Shown here: piece by piece, positions 27,574 to 35,280 of the stretch
Numbering within the stretch: the first letter of the stretch is position 1
Layout of the letters: the number at the start of each line of letters is the position of its first letter
Assembly: GCA_934648845.1 (NCBI GenBank)
Contig: CAKUFS010000004.1
Span: 54,775 to 118,774 of the forward strand
DNA: 64,000 nt
Origin: an uncultured Eggerthellaceae bacterium
Lineage (GTDB): Bacteria; Actinomycetota; Coriobacteriia; Coriobacteriales; Eggerthellaceae
Direction of reading: 5' to 3'
Notes under the pieces: generated by a model
What the model saw: the letters and a program-made list of their open reading frames with translations, nothing else
Databases searched by the model: none
Told to the model about the DNA's origin: nothing
Position numbers and translations under genes: made by a program

Positions 27574-28689
27574 ATGCAGGAAGAAACACGCCCTTACGTT
27601 TCGTGGGAGCTCATGCACGATTTCATGGTTGACGCCTTTGTGGGCTATGAAATCCCGCGTGAAGACGCCGAGATTTGCGCCGACGTTTTGCTTGAAGCAG
27701 ATCGTCGCGGCATTGAAAGCCACGGTTGCAATCGCTTCAAGCCCATCTACCTGGATCGCATCCGCAAAGGCACGCTGCTGCCTAAAACGAACATCGAAAT
27801 CCTGAAGGAAACACCTACCACCTTGGTGTTCGACGCGCACGACGGCATGGGCATGGTGGCCAGCCATCACATGATGACGCGCCTTATCGAGAAGGCGAAA
27901 ACTTACGGCATGGCAGGCGGCGCCATCCGCAATTCCACCCATTACGGCATTGCGGGCTACTGGACCGGAATGGCCACTGACCAGGGGCTTATTGGCATCA
28001 CCGGCACGAACGCGCGCCCCAGCATTGCGCCCACGTTCGGCGTGGAAAACATGATGGGCACGAACCCGCTCACGTTTGGCCTGCCCACCGACGAGCCGTT
28101 CCCCTTCTGCATTGACTGCGCTACTTCCATTGTGCAGCGCGGCAAGATCGAGTACTGGGAGCGCAGCGGAAAGCCCACTCCTCCGTCGTGCGTGATTGCG
28201 CGTGACGGTTCCACCATGACCGATAGTGCCACTATCCTGAAAGCCCTGGTCGATGGCAAAGCTGCGCTGGCGCCTTTGGGCGGCATTGGCGAAGAGACCG
28301 CCGGCTACAAAGGCTACGGCTACGCGGCCGTTGTTGAGATTTTGAGCGCGGCGCTTGCAGGCGGCAAGTTCATGAAAGCGCTTTCGGGCGTAGACGATGC
28401 CGGCAACCCGCGCATGTACAGCCTGGGCCACTTCTTCTTCGTGATTGACCCGAACGCTTTCATGGGCGAAGACGAGTTCCGCGCCATTGCTGGTCAAATT
28501 TGCCGCGACCTGCGTGCAAGCGAGAAAGCACCTGGTCAAGAGCGCATTTATACCGCTGGCGAGAAAGAGTATCTGACGTGGCTCGACCGCAAAGACAAGG
28601 GTGTCCCGGTAAGCGAATCCGTTCAGCGCGAGCTTGTTGCCGTGCGTGACGAGCTAGGCCTTGACTACCACTTCCCTTTCGAGCGTTAA
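27574..28689 (+). CDS. Malate/L-lactate/ureidoglycolate dehydrogenase family (Ldh2) protein
   Basis: 371 residues of the Ldh2 NAD(P)-dependent oxidoreductase family (PF02615): EADRRGIESHGCNRF, RNSTHYGIAGYWTGMA with the catalytic His, TGTNARPSIAPTFG, GTNPLTFGLPTDEPFPFCID and GYKGYGYAAVVEILSAALAG. The family oxidises 2-hydroxy acids such as malate, lactate, ureidoglycolate or sulfolactate; the exact substrate cannot be read from the sequence. GGGAGG lies five bases before the ATG. Monocistronic, followed by REP-like repeats and repeat C. Confidence 0.9.
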   Translation: MQEETRPYVSWELMHDFMVDAFVGYEIPREDAEICADVLLEADRRGIESHGCNRFKPIYLDRIRKGTLLPKTNIEILKETPTTLVFDAHDGMGMVASHHMMTRLIEKAKTYGMAGGAIRNSTHYGIAGYWTGMATDQGLIGITGTNARPSIAPTFGVENMMGTNPLTFGLPTDEPFPFCIDCATSIVQRGKIEYWERSGKPTPPSCVIARDGSTMTDSATILKALVDGKAALAPLGGIGEETAGYKGYGYAAVVEILSAALAGGKFMKALSGVDDAGNPRMYSLGHFFFVIDPNAFMGEDEFRAIAGQICRDLRASEKAPGQERIYTAGEKEYLTWLDRKDKGVPVSESVQRELVAVRDELGLDYHFPFER

Positions 28690-28750
28690 AAAGAGACGGG
28701 GTCTTTTTCACTTTTGAACGTTAAAAAGGGACGGGGTCTTTTTCACTTTT
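28684..28750. repeat. Two tandem copies of a 32-bp REP-like unit
   Basis: The unit starts CGTTAAAAAG, continues RGACGGGGTCTTTTTCAC and ends TTTT; copies at 28684-28715 and 28719-28750 differ at one position. The core AAAAAGGGAC / GGTCTTTTT is an inverted repeat. The first copy overlaps the stop codon of the dehydrogenase gene. Similar in layout to motifs at 45514 and 50302. Confidence 0.8.
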
Positions 28751-28788
28751 TGCGGCCAATCGTCTCGAGATTGAACCGAAATCATCTC

Positions 28789-29022
28789 ATGTTGTTGAAT
28801 AACCTGCCTCAAATTCGAAGTTGAGGCAGGTTGGAAGTAGGTGAAATCGCAAAGTCAGCCGCACTTCAAGATATATCGCAATTAAGAATAGTGTTGAGCT
28901 TGGGTTTTAATGAAGCATTTTTTCATAAATTGCTTTTACGCCGAAAAACACTTCATTTCGAGCCCGCAACCTACTTCCAACCTCATACAACTTCGAATTT
29001 GATGGCAAAAATCCAACAACAT
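28789..29022. repeat. 234-bp inverted-arm repeat, copy C
   Basis: Left end ATGTTGTTGAATAACC, CAAATTCGAAGTTGAGGC and GGTTGGAAGTAGGT. Right end CCTACTTCCAACCTCATAC, ACTTCGAATTTGATGG and CCAACAACAT. 234 bp, between convergent genes. Confidence 0.93.
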
Positions 29023-29047
29023 AAATCGGAGCCCATAATAAACAGGG

Positions 29048-29087
29048 GGCCAGGGAAGGTTCGCGAAGCGGTATCCCTTCCCCGGCC
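29048..29087 (-). terminator. Probable terminator of the PNPOx-like gene
   Basis: GGCCAGGGAAGG (29048-29059) pairs with CCTTCCCCGGCC (29076-29087) with one mismatch. On the minus strand it is followed by CCCTGTTTATTAT. Confidence 0.6.
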
Positions 29088-29117
29088 CGAAACAGTTAAC
29101 AACTCGTCCGTTTGCCC

Positions 29118-29531
29118 CTATGCGATCTGTTCACCCGCATGAGGACCGGCAGCCGATGAATACACGGCGTCCACTTTCACAATGCAGCCGCCCTTCGCCT
29201 TGATGGGCATGCCCATTTTCTCGAACGCCGCATTCACCCAAGCGGATTGAGCTGCGAAAACGTCGTTTCCCTCTGTCACGTACTCAACGGTGCCGTGCAG
29301 CTGATACGCCTCTTTGCCTTCCCAGTACACAATGGCGCACTTCGGGTTCACCATGAAATTGTCGTATGTTTTCTTGAAGAATTGGTCAGACAAATACACC
29401 GTTTCGTCGTCCAAAATCGCCTTCATGCCAACGATGCAGCTGTTCGGCTGACCCTGCTCGTTTGCGGTCGAGAAAATAACATCGGGAACTTTCTTGAACA
29501 GCTCTTGTGCTGCTTCAGGAATAATTGCCAT
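29118..29531 (-). CDS. Pyridoxamine 5'-phosphate oxidase-like flavin-binding protein, 137 aa
   Basis: Small PNPOx-like split-barrel protein: VPDVIFSTANEQGQPNSCIV, DDETVYLSDQFFKKTYDNF, NPKCAIVYWEGKEAYQLHG. This layout is common in FMN- or F420-binding proteins used for detoxification or cofactor reduction. The C-terminus (AAGPHAGEQIA) is close to that of stand-alone family members. AAAGGA lies eight bases before the ATG at 29531. It is downstream of, and in the same direction as, the DUF523 fusion gene. Confidence 0.85.
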   Translation of the reverse strand: MAIIPEAAQELFKKVPDVIFSTANEQGQPNSCIVGMKAILDDETVYLSDQFFKKTYDNFMVNPKCAIVYWEGKEAYQLHGTVEYVTEGNDVFAAQSAWVNAAFEKMGMPIKAKGGCIVKVDAVYSSAAGPHAGEQIA

Positions 29532-29604
29532 GGTTTAATTCCTTTCTTTTTTCGGTATTTTCCCTCTCAAACGATTATAAAACCGTGCGGGTTTACGCGA
29601 AGCT

Positions 29605-31005
29605 TTATTTGCCGTTTTTTGCGATTTCTTTTGCCAGCTCAATAACCGCTTGCTCGCCTTCTTCTGCAAGCGTGACCAGCAGTTTTTCCAACAGAGCACG
29701 CGTTTTGGGATGCATTATCACATACCCCTTGCTGCGCTCGTAATAAGCCAGCGGGTCGGTGTCCGAATATTCCGCACCCTTGTACGTTTTGCTTGCCGCA
29801 ATGCGATCGCAGAGCATTTCCAGCACAAAACGCGTGGGCATGGGCGCGGGCTTCAGGCGCATTCCCGGGTCATCCGACAAGTCGAGCCAATACTCAAAAT
29901 GATGCCTGTTGCGACCCTTGTGATGCAACCACGCCTCGGTATAACCGCGAAACTCGCGCTCGGCAGCGTTTGGGCTGCGAAACCCCTGATAAAAGCGCGC
30001 TCCCATAAGAAACTCCGTAGGCGAATACTTTGATAGATCATGTGTAAGCCCCTGTTTGACCAGGCCGATCTTGAAGCACAGCTTTGCCACTTCGATCTTG
30101 TGCTTCGTGATGATGCGGAAGTGTTTGGCGGCGTTCCTCAGCGTAACGGGCGGTAATTTTTCTGCATTAGCTGACGAAGCGTTCGGCGAAGGGCCCAACG
30201 CTGCATTTGGGTCCAGATTTGCCACTTCAGTGGGGTCTTGCTCCGGCACGGCATTCGGACTCGAACCCGATTTTCCGGGCATCTCATCAGGGGAGACCCC
30301 CTTATCTGGAACCAATGCTCCTTCTAGCGCGACAGCGCTTTCGTTGTTTTCCGCTGCAGAAGAAATCTGTCCGCTCGACATTTCCGCTGATTGCGCGTTC
30401 GGACGCGCAGGGTCTTCCCTGCGCGTTTTCGCTACGTCTTCAAACGTTTCTTGTACTAAATTTTCCAACATCAGTTCTGATTTTTCGCGAACCGCTGCGA
30501 GTATATCTGCTGCTTCCGATTCATTGACAACAGCGATTCCCTGCTCGGCAAAAAGCTCTGCAGCAATCCCCCATCCTTTGGTGAGCAACCCCGAAAACGT
30601 TCCATCGTAGATTACGCCCGAACCGCACGAGGGACTTTTCGATTTCAGGATAGCGATGCTGGCATCGGCGTTCTGGGCGTCTTGGAGTGCCTTTTGAGCG
30701 CCTATTACGAACGCCTGCGTTACATCTGTGCCCTCGCAATTAATCACTCGTTTTTCGAGTGTTTTCAGCGGTTCCAAGGCGCTTTCGTATGAGTCGCTAA
30801 CGCAGTGCCGAATCTCCGAGGGCGGACGCGGCGTAGTCAACCCACCCTGGACTTCAGGGCATACAGGAATGAGGTTTACCTCTTCCATTTCGGCAAGTGC
30901 CCACACGGCTGGCGATGGATTTCCTTTGCCATCATAGCGGCACGCTTCACCTAAAAGACAGGCACTCACAACGATATTTATTTTTTTCTTTTTTTGGTCA
31001 GTCAC
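29605..31005 (-). CDS. DUF523-DUF5662 fusion protein, about 466 aa
   Basis: The N-terminal part (about 10-160) is DUF523: VVSACLLGEACRYDGKGNPS, IPVCPEVQGGLTTPRPPSE and KSKSPSCGSGVIYDGTFSG, with conserved Cys residues. A low-complexity linker (about 190-275) rich in Pro, Asn, Ala and Glu with repeated PNA follows. The C-terminal part (about 280-466) is DUF5662-like: HKIEVAKLCFKIGLVKQGLT, HDLSKYSPTEF, AWLHHKGRNRHHFEYWLDL and EMLCDRIAASKTYKG, with His/Asp pairs suggesting a metal site. Functions of both are unknown. Start: GTG at 31005 with CGGAG about ten bases upstream. A palindrome at 31043-31064 sits in its promoter region. Confidence 0.8.
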   Translation of the reverse strand: MTDQKKKKINIVVSACLLGEACRYDGKGNPSPAVWALAEMEEVNLIPVCPEVQGGLTTPRPPSEIRHCVSDSYESALEPLKTLEKRVINCEGTDVTQAFVIGAQKALQDAQNADASIAILKSKSPSCGSGVIYDGTFSGLLTKGWGIAAELFAEQGIAVVNESEAADILAAVREKSELMLENLVQETFEDVAKTRREDPARPNAQSAEMSSGQISSAAENNESAVALEGALVPDKGVSPDEMPGKSGSSPNAVPEQDPTEVANLDPNAALGPSPNASSANAEKLPPVTLRNAAKHFRIITKHKIEVAKLCFKIGLVKQGLTHDLSKYSPTEFLMGARFYQGFRSPNAAEREFRGYTEAWLHHKGRNRHHFEYWLDLSDDPGMRLKPAPMPTRFVLEMLCDRIAASKTYKGAEYSDTDPLAYYERSKGYVIMHPKTRALLEKLLVTLAEEGEQAVIELAKEIAKNGK

Positions 31006-31042
31006 GTCATAATCACTCCGAAAGCCCAGTTCAAACGCCAAT

Positions 31043-31064
31043 AATTTATAATATGTTATAAATT
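31043..31064. promoter_or_regulatory. Palindrome in front of the DUF523 gene, related to the par operators
   Basis: Arms AATTTATAA and TTATAAATT around TATG, a perfect 9-bp inverted repeat. It lies between the end of the RHH gene and the start of the DUF523 fusion. The core TTATAA-N4-TTATAA is shared with 32080 and close to 33231. Confidence 0.6.
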
Positions 31065-31074
31065 ATTTTATCTT

Positions 31075-31479
31075 TTACTCAATACCATTTGCATCGCAAA
31101 ATGCTTCAAGGACAGCAATGACAGCTGCATTCTTTGATCGGAACTCCCCCTGCATTTGAATGGCTTCAATTTTGCGTGACAGAGAAGGCGTAATCAAAAG
31201 GTTAACATGCTCTGTTTTGCGCTCTCCTTCGTATGATTTCAAGACGCTTTTCACCGAGGGATGAGCCACTTTTTCCGATGGAGCCGCCTGCTCAGCTGAC
31301 TCCGCAACTCTTTTCTCCTCAATGATTTCCGGCTCGAGCTCAACGGCTTTTTCCTTGGAGTGGTCGATGTTTATTTCAGCAACTTCATGCAGAGCAGGGC
31401 TCATAACAGCATTTTCAACGTTCTTCTCGCGTGCATTTGCAGCAGCGGTGCGCAGTGCGCTTGCAGATAATTTAGCCAT
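31075..31479 (-). CDS. Partition-associated ribbon-helix-helix-like protein, 134 aa
   Basis: An Ala-rich N-terminus (MAKLSASALRTAAANAREKN) is followed by an acidic, probably disordered stretch (about 40-85, many Glu) and a C-terminal RHH-like domain (about 90-134: TEHVNLLITPSLSRKIEAIQ, FRSKNAAVIAVLEAF). This is the layout of plasmid ParG-like centromere-binding proteins, whose N-terminal arm stimulates the partner ParA. Its ATG overlaps the last codons of parA by eight bases (ATGGCTAA), with GGAGG nine bases upstream, so translation is coupled. Palindromes on both sides of the operon are candidate binding sites. The RHH fold is inferred from pattern. Confidence 0.65.
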   Translation of the reverse strand: MAKLSASALRTAAANAREKNVENAVMSPALHEVAEINIDHSKEKAVELEPEIIEEKRVAESAEQAAPSEKVAHPSVKSVLKSYEGERKTEHVNLLITPSLSRKIEAIQMQGEFRSKNAAVIAVLEAFCDANGIE

Positions 31480-32056
31480 TATTCACGACCTCCAACACCT
31501 CTTTGACCAGCGCAGCGAAGTCTTTTGCCGGCTTGCTACTCGTATCAATTTCGTTGATTGACTTCGACAAAAGGCGAGCTTGAGACACGGCAGTTCCCTG
31601 ATGAAGCGCCGTTTTCAGCACTTTTCCTGGATAATCTGCGCAAATGTTCTGGAACATAATCTGATCAACAACGCGACGAAGGTCTAACTTGTTGAAAATA
31701 ATGCGGAAATCAGTTCCAACTTTATTGCAGCGATTCACCACATTGGCAAGGGGAGCCTCGCTATCAGCTTCAGGCAAGAAGGGGATAAGTACCAAATCGC
31801 TTGATTCAATGATATCTTCAATACTCAGCGCCTTGCCATTAAGATCGATTGGCATATCAAGGGCACCACGCGTATCAATAATGGTATATTCCGGATTCTC
31901 GATACCTTCGTTTTGGAAGCGGCTGCCTTGCTGATCGTCCAAATCAAGCACTTCAACCGTCTTACCTTGCTCTTTCAGCGAAAAAGCAAGCTGATCGCAG
32001 ATTGTCGTTTTTCCTGAACCGCCTTTTTGCATGATCAGCGCAATTGTTTTACCCAT
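31472..32056 (-). CDS. parA: ParA-type partition ATPase (first module)
   Basis: 194 residues with the deviant Walker A QKGGSGKTTICDQLAF, the switch DLDDQQGSRFQ and the Walker B-like YTIIDTRGALD. Small size without an N-terminal DNA-binding domain is typical of type Ib ParA (ParF/Soj-like), which partner with RHH ParG-like proteins. It would form ATP-dependent patterns on the nucleoid and move the replicon. The ATG at 32056 has GAGGG four to five bases upstream. A 14-bp palindrome lies about 25 bases upstream. Confidence 0.9.
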   Translation of the reverse strand: MGKTIALIMQKGGSGKTTICDQLAFSLKEQGKTVEVLDLDDQQGSRFQNEGIENPEYTIIDTRGALDMPIDLNGKALSIEDIIESSDLVLIPFLPEADSEAPLANVVNRCNKVGTDFRIIFNKLDLRRVVDQIMFQNICADYPGKVLKTALHQGTAVSQARLLSKSINEIDTSSKPAKDFAALVKEVLEVVNNG

Positions 32057-32079
32057 TTTCCCTCTTTCTGGATATGTTT

Positions 32080-32093
32080 TATAACATGTTATA
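32080..32093. promoter_or_regulatory. Palindrome TATAACATGTTATA upstream of the first parA
   Basis: A perfect 14-bp palindrome 24 bases from the parA ATG. The core matches the DUF523-front palindrome; an autoregulatory site for the RHH protein is inferred. Confidence 0.6.
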
Positions 32094-32139
32094 TTTCCAA
32101 TATTTTTTACTTCATGAATTATAAAACCTAATATGTTTT

Positions 32140-32580
32140 TAGTCACGACTATATTTTATTACCTATTTTGTTATCTATTATATTTTATTTTATGTTTTAC
32201 TTTACTCTAACATTTATGTTTTACTTTATGTTTTAGCTTATATTTTCTTAATACTGTTTTGTGTTAGTTTTTATTTTATGTTTTATATTCTTTTATATCA
32301 TTCTTAAATCAAGATATTTTCGTTTTTATTTTATATTATATTTTAGTTTATATTTCTTTTTAAATATTATTTTATGATTTAGTTCATGTTTTACGTTTGT
32401 TTTAAATATATATAAAAGGTTATATTTGATATTATGATTTTGTTTATATAACTTCACCATTAGTATGTTTTAGATTATATTTCATCTTATATTTCATCAT
32501 TTGTTGCCTAATCGTTGTTTTATATGCTATTACATTTCATATTATGTGTTACTTTATCTTTTATGATTTAATACCTTGTT
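32140..32580. other. AT-rich tract with iteron-like repeats, candidate origin or centromere
   Basis: About 440 bases of extreme AT content with no gene on either strand. TATGTTTTA followed by C, G or T recurs in one orientation at 32191, 32215, 32227, 32277 and 32464, with CATGTTTTAC at 32385; the first intervals are 24, 12 and 50 bases. Many shorter TTTTAT repeats fill the rest. Low melting energy plus direct repeats between two partition modules fits a replication origin or centromere. This is inference; no DnaA box cluster was recognised. Confidence 0.55.
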
Positions 32581-32583
32581 AGT

Positions 32584-32608
32584 TTTTTGGGCAATAATTG
32601 CCCAAAAA
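32584..32608. repeat. Palindrome GGGCAATAATTGCCC in A/T flanks, copy 1
   Basis: GGGCAAT and ATTGCCC around a single A, extended by TTTTT on the left and AAAAA on the right, so the whole 25 bp is symmetric. The second copy lies at 32912-32935. Confidence 0.85.
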
Positions 32609-32911
32609 TTAAGTTGCATCTGCTTTAAGTACAGAAAGACATGAAATGGACGATAATTCGAAAATTAAACTAAAGCAAGGATCAACATAACAGGTTCTTA
32701 TTCACACGGACAACTCTGAGAATAGATTCTATAGAGAAATGAGTAGCAGAGAATGCGGTAAGCAGCAGCTTCAACAGAAATCAATCAACGAGCATGGATA
32801 TAGATAGATAGAACCAGCAGAGCTCTTCATGTAAAAAAACAATCGCGTCCAAAAAAAGAAAACACCGGATGATCTAGCGACAAAAGAAGGGTAGGGGAGT
32901 ACCCGTATAGA
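32609..32911. other. Non-coding segment between the two palindromes
   Basis: No gene is seen. GGGTA and TACCC (about 32889-32904) form a short stem. Together with 32936-33230 this fills the space between origin-like DNA and the second parA; GGTATAATTAC near 33169 is a possible -10 region. Confidence 0.4.
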
Positions 32912-32935
32912 TTTTTGGGCAATAATTGCCCAAAA
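32912..32935. repeat. Palindrome GGGCAATAATTGCCC in A/T flanks, copy 2
   Basis: The same 15-bp core and T/A flanks as copy 1, about 328 bases away. Each could serve as a protein site or a symmetric terminator. Confidence 0.85.
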
Positions 32936-33230
32936 CTAAACATACAGGCATCAAGGATAAACTAACGATAAACCTTTGTCAGCAAAGAACAGAAGTATAT
33001 GGGTACGCATAAATCAAAAATCATAGAGCGAAAAGGGTGGGGAAGTCTGAATGTTCGCATATCTAAACAAAAACAAAAGAACACCTTCAGTGCATCGAAA
33101 TATAAAAACAACAGCAACTAGGTCATAACAATCAATAAAGCATACGAATAAAGCTCCAACTGGGAATATGGTATAATTACATAAGAAAATATTAGGTAAA
33201 ACTCAATTAGTAATAGAAATAGATACAACA

Positions 33231-33252
33231 TTTTATAATATATTTTATAAAA
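33231..33252. promoter_or_regulatory. Palindrome upstream of the second parA
   Basis: Arms TTTTATAA and TTATAAAA around TATATT, 33 bases before the parA ATG. Related to the palindromes at 31043 and 32080 but with a 6-base spacer. Confidence 0.55.
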
Positions 33253-33284
33253 CATAACAGAGAAGAAGTTACAAGGAGCATAGA

Positions 33285-34262
33285 ATGGCTGTTAAGAAAA
33301 TAAAAAAGAACACAGCAGCGTTTTATCTGACCGATGAAGTAACAGAAGCGCTGGAAGAAAAAGCGAAAAAAACCGGCATTTCCAAATCAGAAATCGTCGA
33401 GCAATATCTTACGCAAGCGATCATAGATAAAGATCAGGAAAAGAAGCCTATGATTATCACGATCATGAGCTTCAAAGGCGGCGTCGCAAAAACAACATCA
33501 GCCGCTTCCCTTGCAATCTGCCTGGCGCAAGACAACAACAAAGTACTAATCATCGACCTCGATGGTCAAGGATCAATTTCTCAGTACCTGGGCGTCTATG
33601 ACCAAACGGCAGAGGCAGACTGCATTGCCGACATCATGCTCACCAACACCAAGGGCCAGCGCAAGACAATTCTTGAAATTGCTCAGCCAACAGAATATGA
33701 AAACGTGGACATCGTTCCCTCGAACTTCCGCTTTTCAGATGCGGACGCACGCATGAGAAACGAAAGCTCCCAATCAAGCATCGACTCCCGTTTGCGATTC
33801 GCCATTGAAGACGCAATCGAAGAAACACATTACGATTATGTCATTATCGACTGCCCGCCGTCGCTGGGCCTTGTGGTAACAAACGCAATCACGGCACTCG
33901 AAGCCGGAAACGATGCATCAATGATCATCATCCCAGTTCGTTGTGATGGTTTCGCAATCGCTGGTCTTTCTAATACCATATCTACCATCGAACAAGTTGC
34001 ACGCGAACGCCGCACGCGCATGCGCAAATGGAAATTGCTTTCGACTATCGCCGAGAAAAACACCGTTGCATACCGCGAAGGTAAAAAAATCATTGAACGC
34101 AGTTTCAAAAACGCTGAATTCTTCAATACAGTAATCCCGAAAAACACGAGCGTCATCGAAAGCACGCTGGCAATGCAACCGGCGGTCATCTACGATCCAA
34201 AATCTAAAGCCTCAGAAGAGTACCACCGCCTGGCAGAGGAAATCGAGGAAATCAATGGCTAA
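33285..34262 (+). CDS. parA: ParA-type partition ATPase with N-terminal RHH-like domain (second module)
   Basis: 325 residues. Residues 1-50 (NTAAFYLTDEVTEALEEKAK, TGISKSEIVEQYLTQA) look like a ribbon-helix-helix DNA-binding domain. The ATPase follows: deviant Walker A FKGGVAKTTSAASLA near 65, DLDGQGSISQYLG and YVIIDCPPSLGLVV. The usual larger type Ia ParA carries an HTH here instead, so the RHH fusion is less common; it may let ParA repress its own promoter at the palindrome 33 bases upstream. AAGGAG lies six bases before the ATG. The stop overlaps parB by eight bases. Confidence 0.92.
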   Translation: MAVKKIKKNTAAFYLTDEVTEALEEKAKKTGISKSEIVEQYLTQAIIDKDQEKKPMIITIMSFKGGVAKTTSAASLAICLAQDNNKVLIIDLDGQGSISQYLGVYDQTAEADCIADIMLTNTKGQRKTILEIAQPTEYENVDIVPSNFRFSDADARMRNESSQSSIDSRLRFAIEDAIEETHYDYVIIDCPPSLGLVVTNAITALEAGNDASMIIIPVRCDGFAIAGLSNTISTIEQVARERRTRMRKWKLLSTIAEKNTVAYREGKKIIERSFKNAEFFNTVIPKNTSVIESTLAMQPAVIYDPKSKASEEYHRLAEEIEEING

Positions 34263-35253
34263 ATCCAAACTGCAGGCAGCCCTCGAAAAGAATGGGGGAG
34301 GGGTGAACCGCTACATCACTGAATCAGAAACATACGAAACCGATGAAGAGTTAATGCAGGCGGCGCTCGAAAACAAAACCGAAGAAGCAGAAGACGGCGC
34401 AAGCCAACTGGCGCGTGCGAATAAACGAACATCACTGCTGAAAAAGGCTGGATTCGATTACTTCGACGTACGCGATTTAGTCCCGAACGAAAACAACACG
34501 TACACCATTGACCAGGGAAGTATCGAGAGCTTGGCCTCCCTGATTTACGAAACAAAAAACACTACACCGCTGATTGTCCGGGCAACAAAAACAGGTTACG
34601 AAATTATCGACGGTGAGCGTCGCTATCGCGCGCATCTTCTGCTGGGGGAGCGCTACGGCGAACACTGGTACATGGTTCCTGCTCGTTGTTTCGAGATAGG
34701 AAAACTATCAGACGAAGAAGCGAATTTCATCCTCCATGCTGAAAACATAGGCCAGCGAAACATGACGCCATCAGAACGCGCAGCTGGAATGGCAGCAGTT
34801 CAAGAGCGCATTTTGAAAGCGCGTAAAAACGATGCAGCATTCAAGGGGCGCGCTACCAAAGAGATTCTTGCAGAGCAATTCGGAGTAAGCCCCCGTACCG
34901 CAACAATGGAAGTCACCATTGGAAAATCGCTATGCGAAGAGGGAAAAGAACTCTACGACAACGATTGCATCACGAAAACTGCAGCTCACGCAATTGCACT
35001 ACTTGATCCAAAAAGTCAAAAAGAGATCTGCGAACAAATCAAAAGGGGAGTGGTTACGAAAAAAGATGCTGAAAAGACCGCCCAAGAACGCAGATTGAAA
35101 AATACACAAAAAGGCAAGCAAACAAAAGCAACAAATGGATACCTTAAACTCGTAAAGAAAAACCTCCAGGCTGCACTCAATTCAAAGGAAGCGCCCGACA
35201 AAGACCTGCTAGCCGAAGTGCACAACCTGCTGCAAGAAATTGAACAGCTCTAA
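34255..35253 (+). CDS. parB: ParB-type partition protein
   Basis: 332 residues with ParB/Srx (about 65-160: FDVRDLVPNENNTYTIDQGS, YEIIDGERRYRAHLLLGE) and a following HTH (EILAEQFGVSPRTATMEVTI, CITKTAAHAIALLD). The GERRYRA motif is the CTP-binding box of the ParB fold. It would bind parS sites and load as a clamp. A basic C-terminal region (KNTQKGKQTKATNGYLKL) precedes a helical end. The ATG overlaps the parA stop by ATGGCTAA. It converges on the rep gene, with 27 bases between stops. Confidence 0.92.
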   Translation: MAKSKLQAALEKNGGGVNRYITESETYETDEELMQAALENKTEEAEDGASQLARANKRTSLLKKAGFDYFDVRDLVPNENNTYTIDQGSIESLASLIYETKNTTPLIVRATKTGYEIIDGERRYRAHLLLGERYGEHWYMVPARCFEIGKLSDEEANFILHAENIGQRNMTPSERAAGMAAVQERILKARKNDAAFKGRATKEILAEQFGVSPRTATMEVTIGKSLCEEGKELYDNDCITKTAAHAIALLDPKSQKEICEQIKRGVVTKKDAEKTAQERRLKNTQKGKQTKATNGYLKLVKKNLQAALNSKEAPDKDLLAEVHNLLQEIEQL

Positions 35254-35280
35254 GCATCACAAAACAGCTACCGCACAAAG

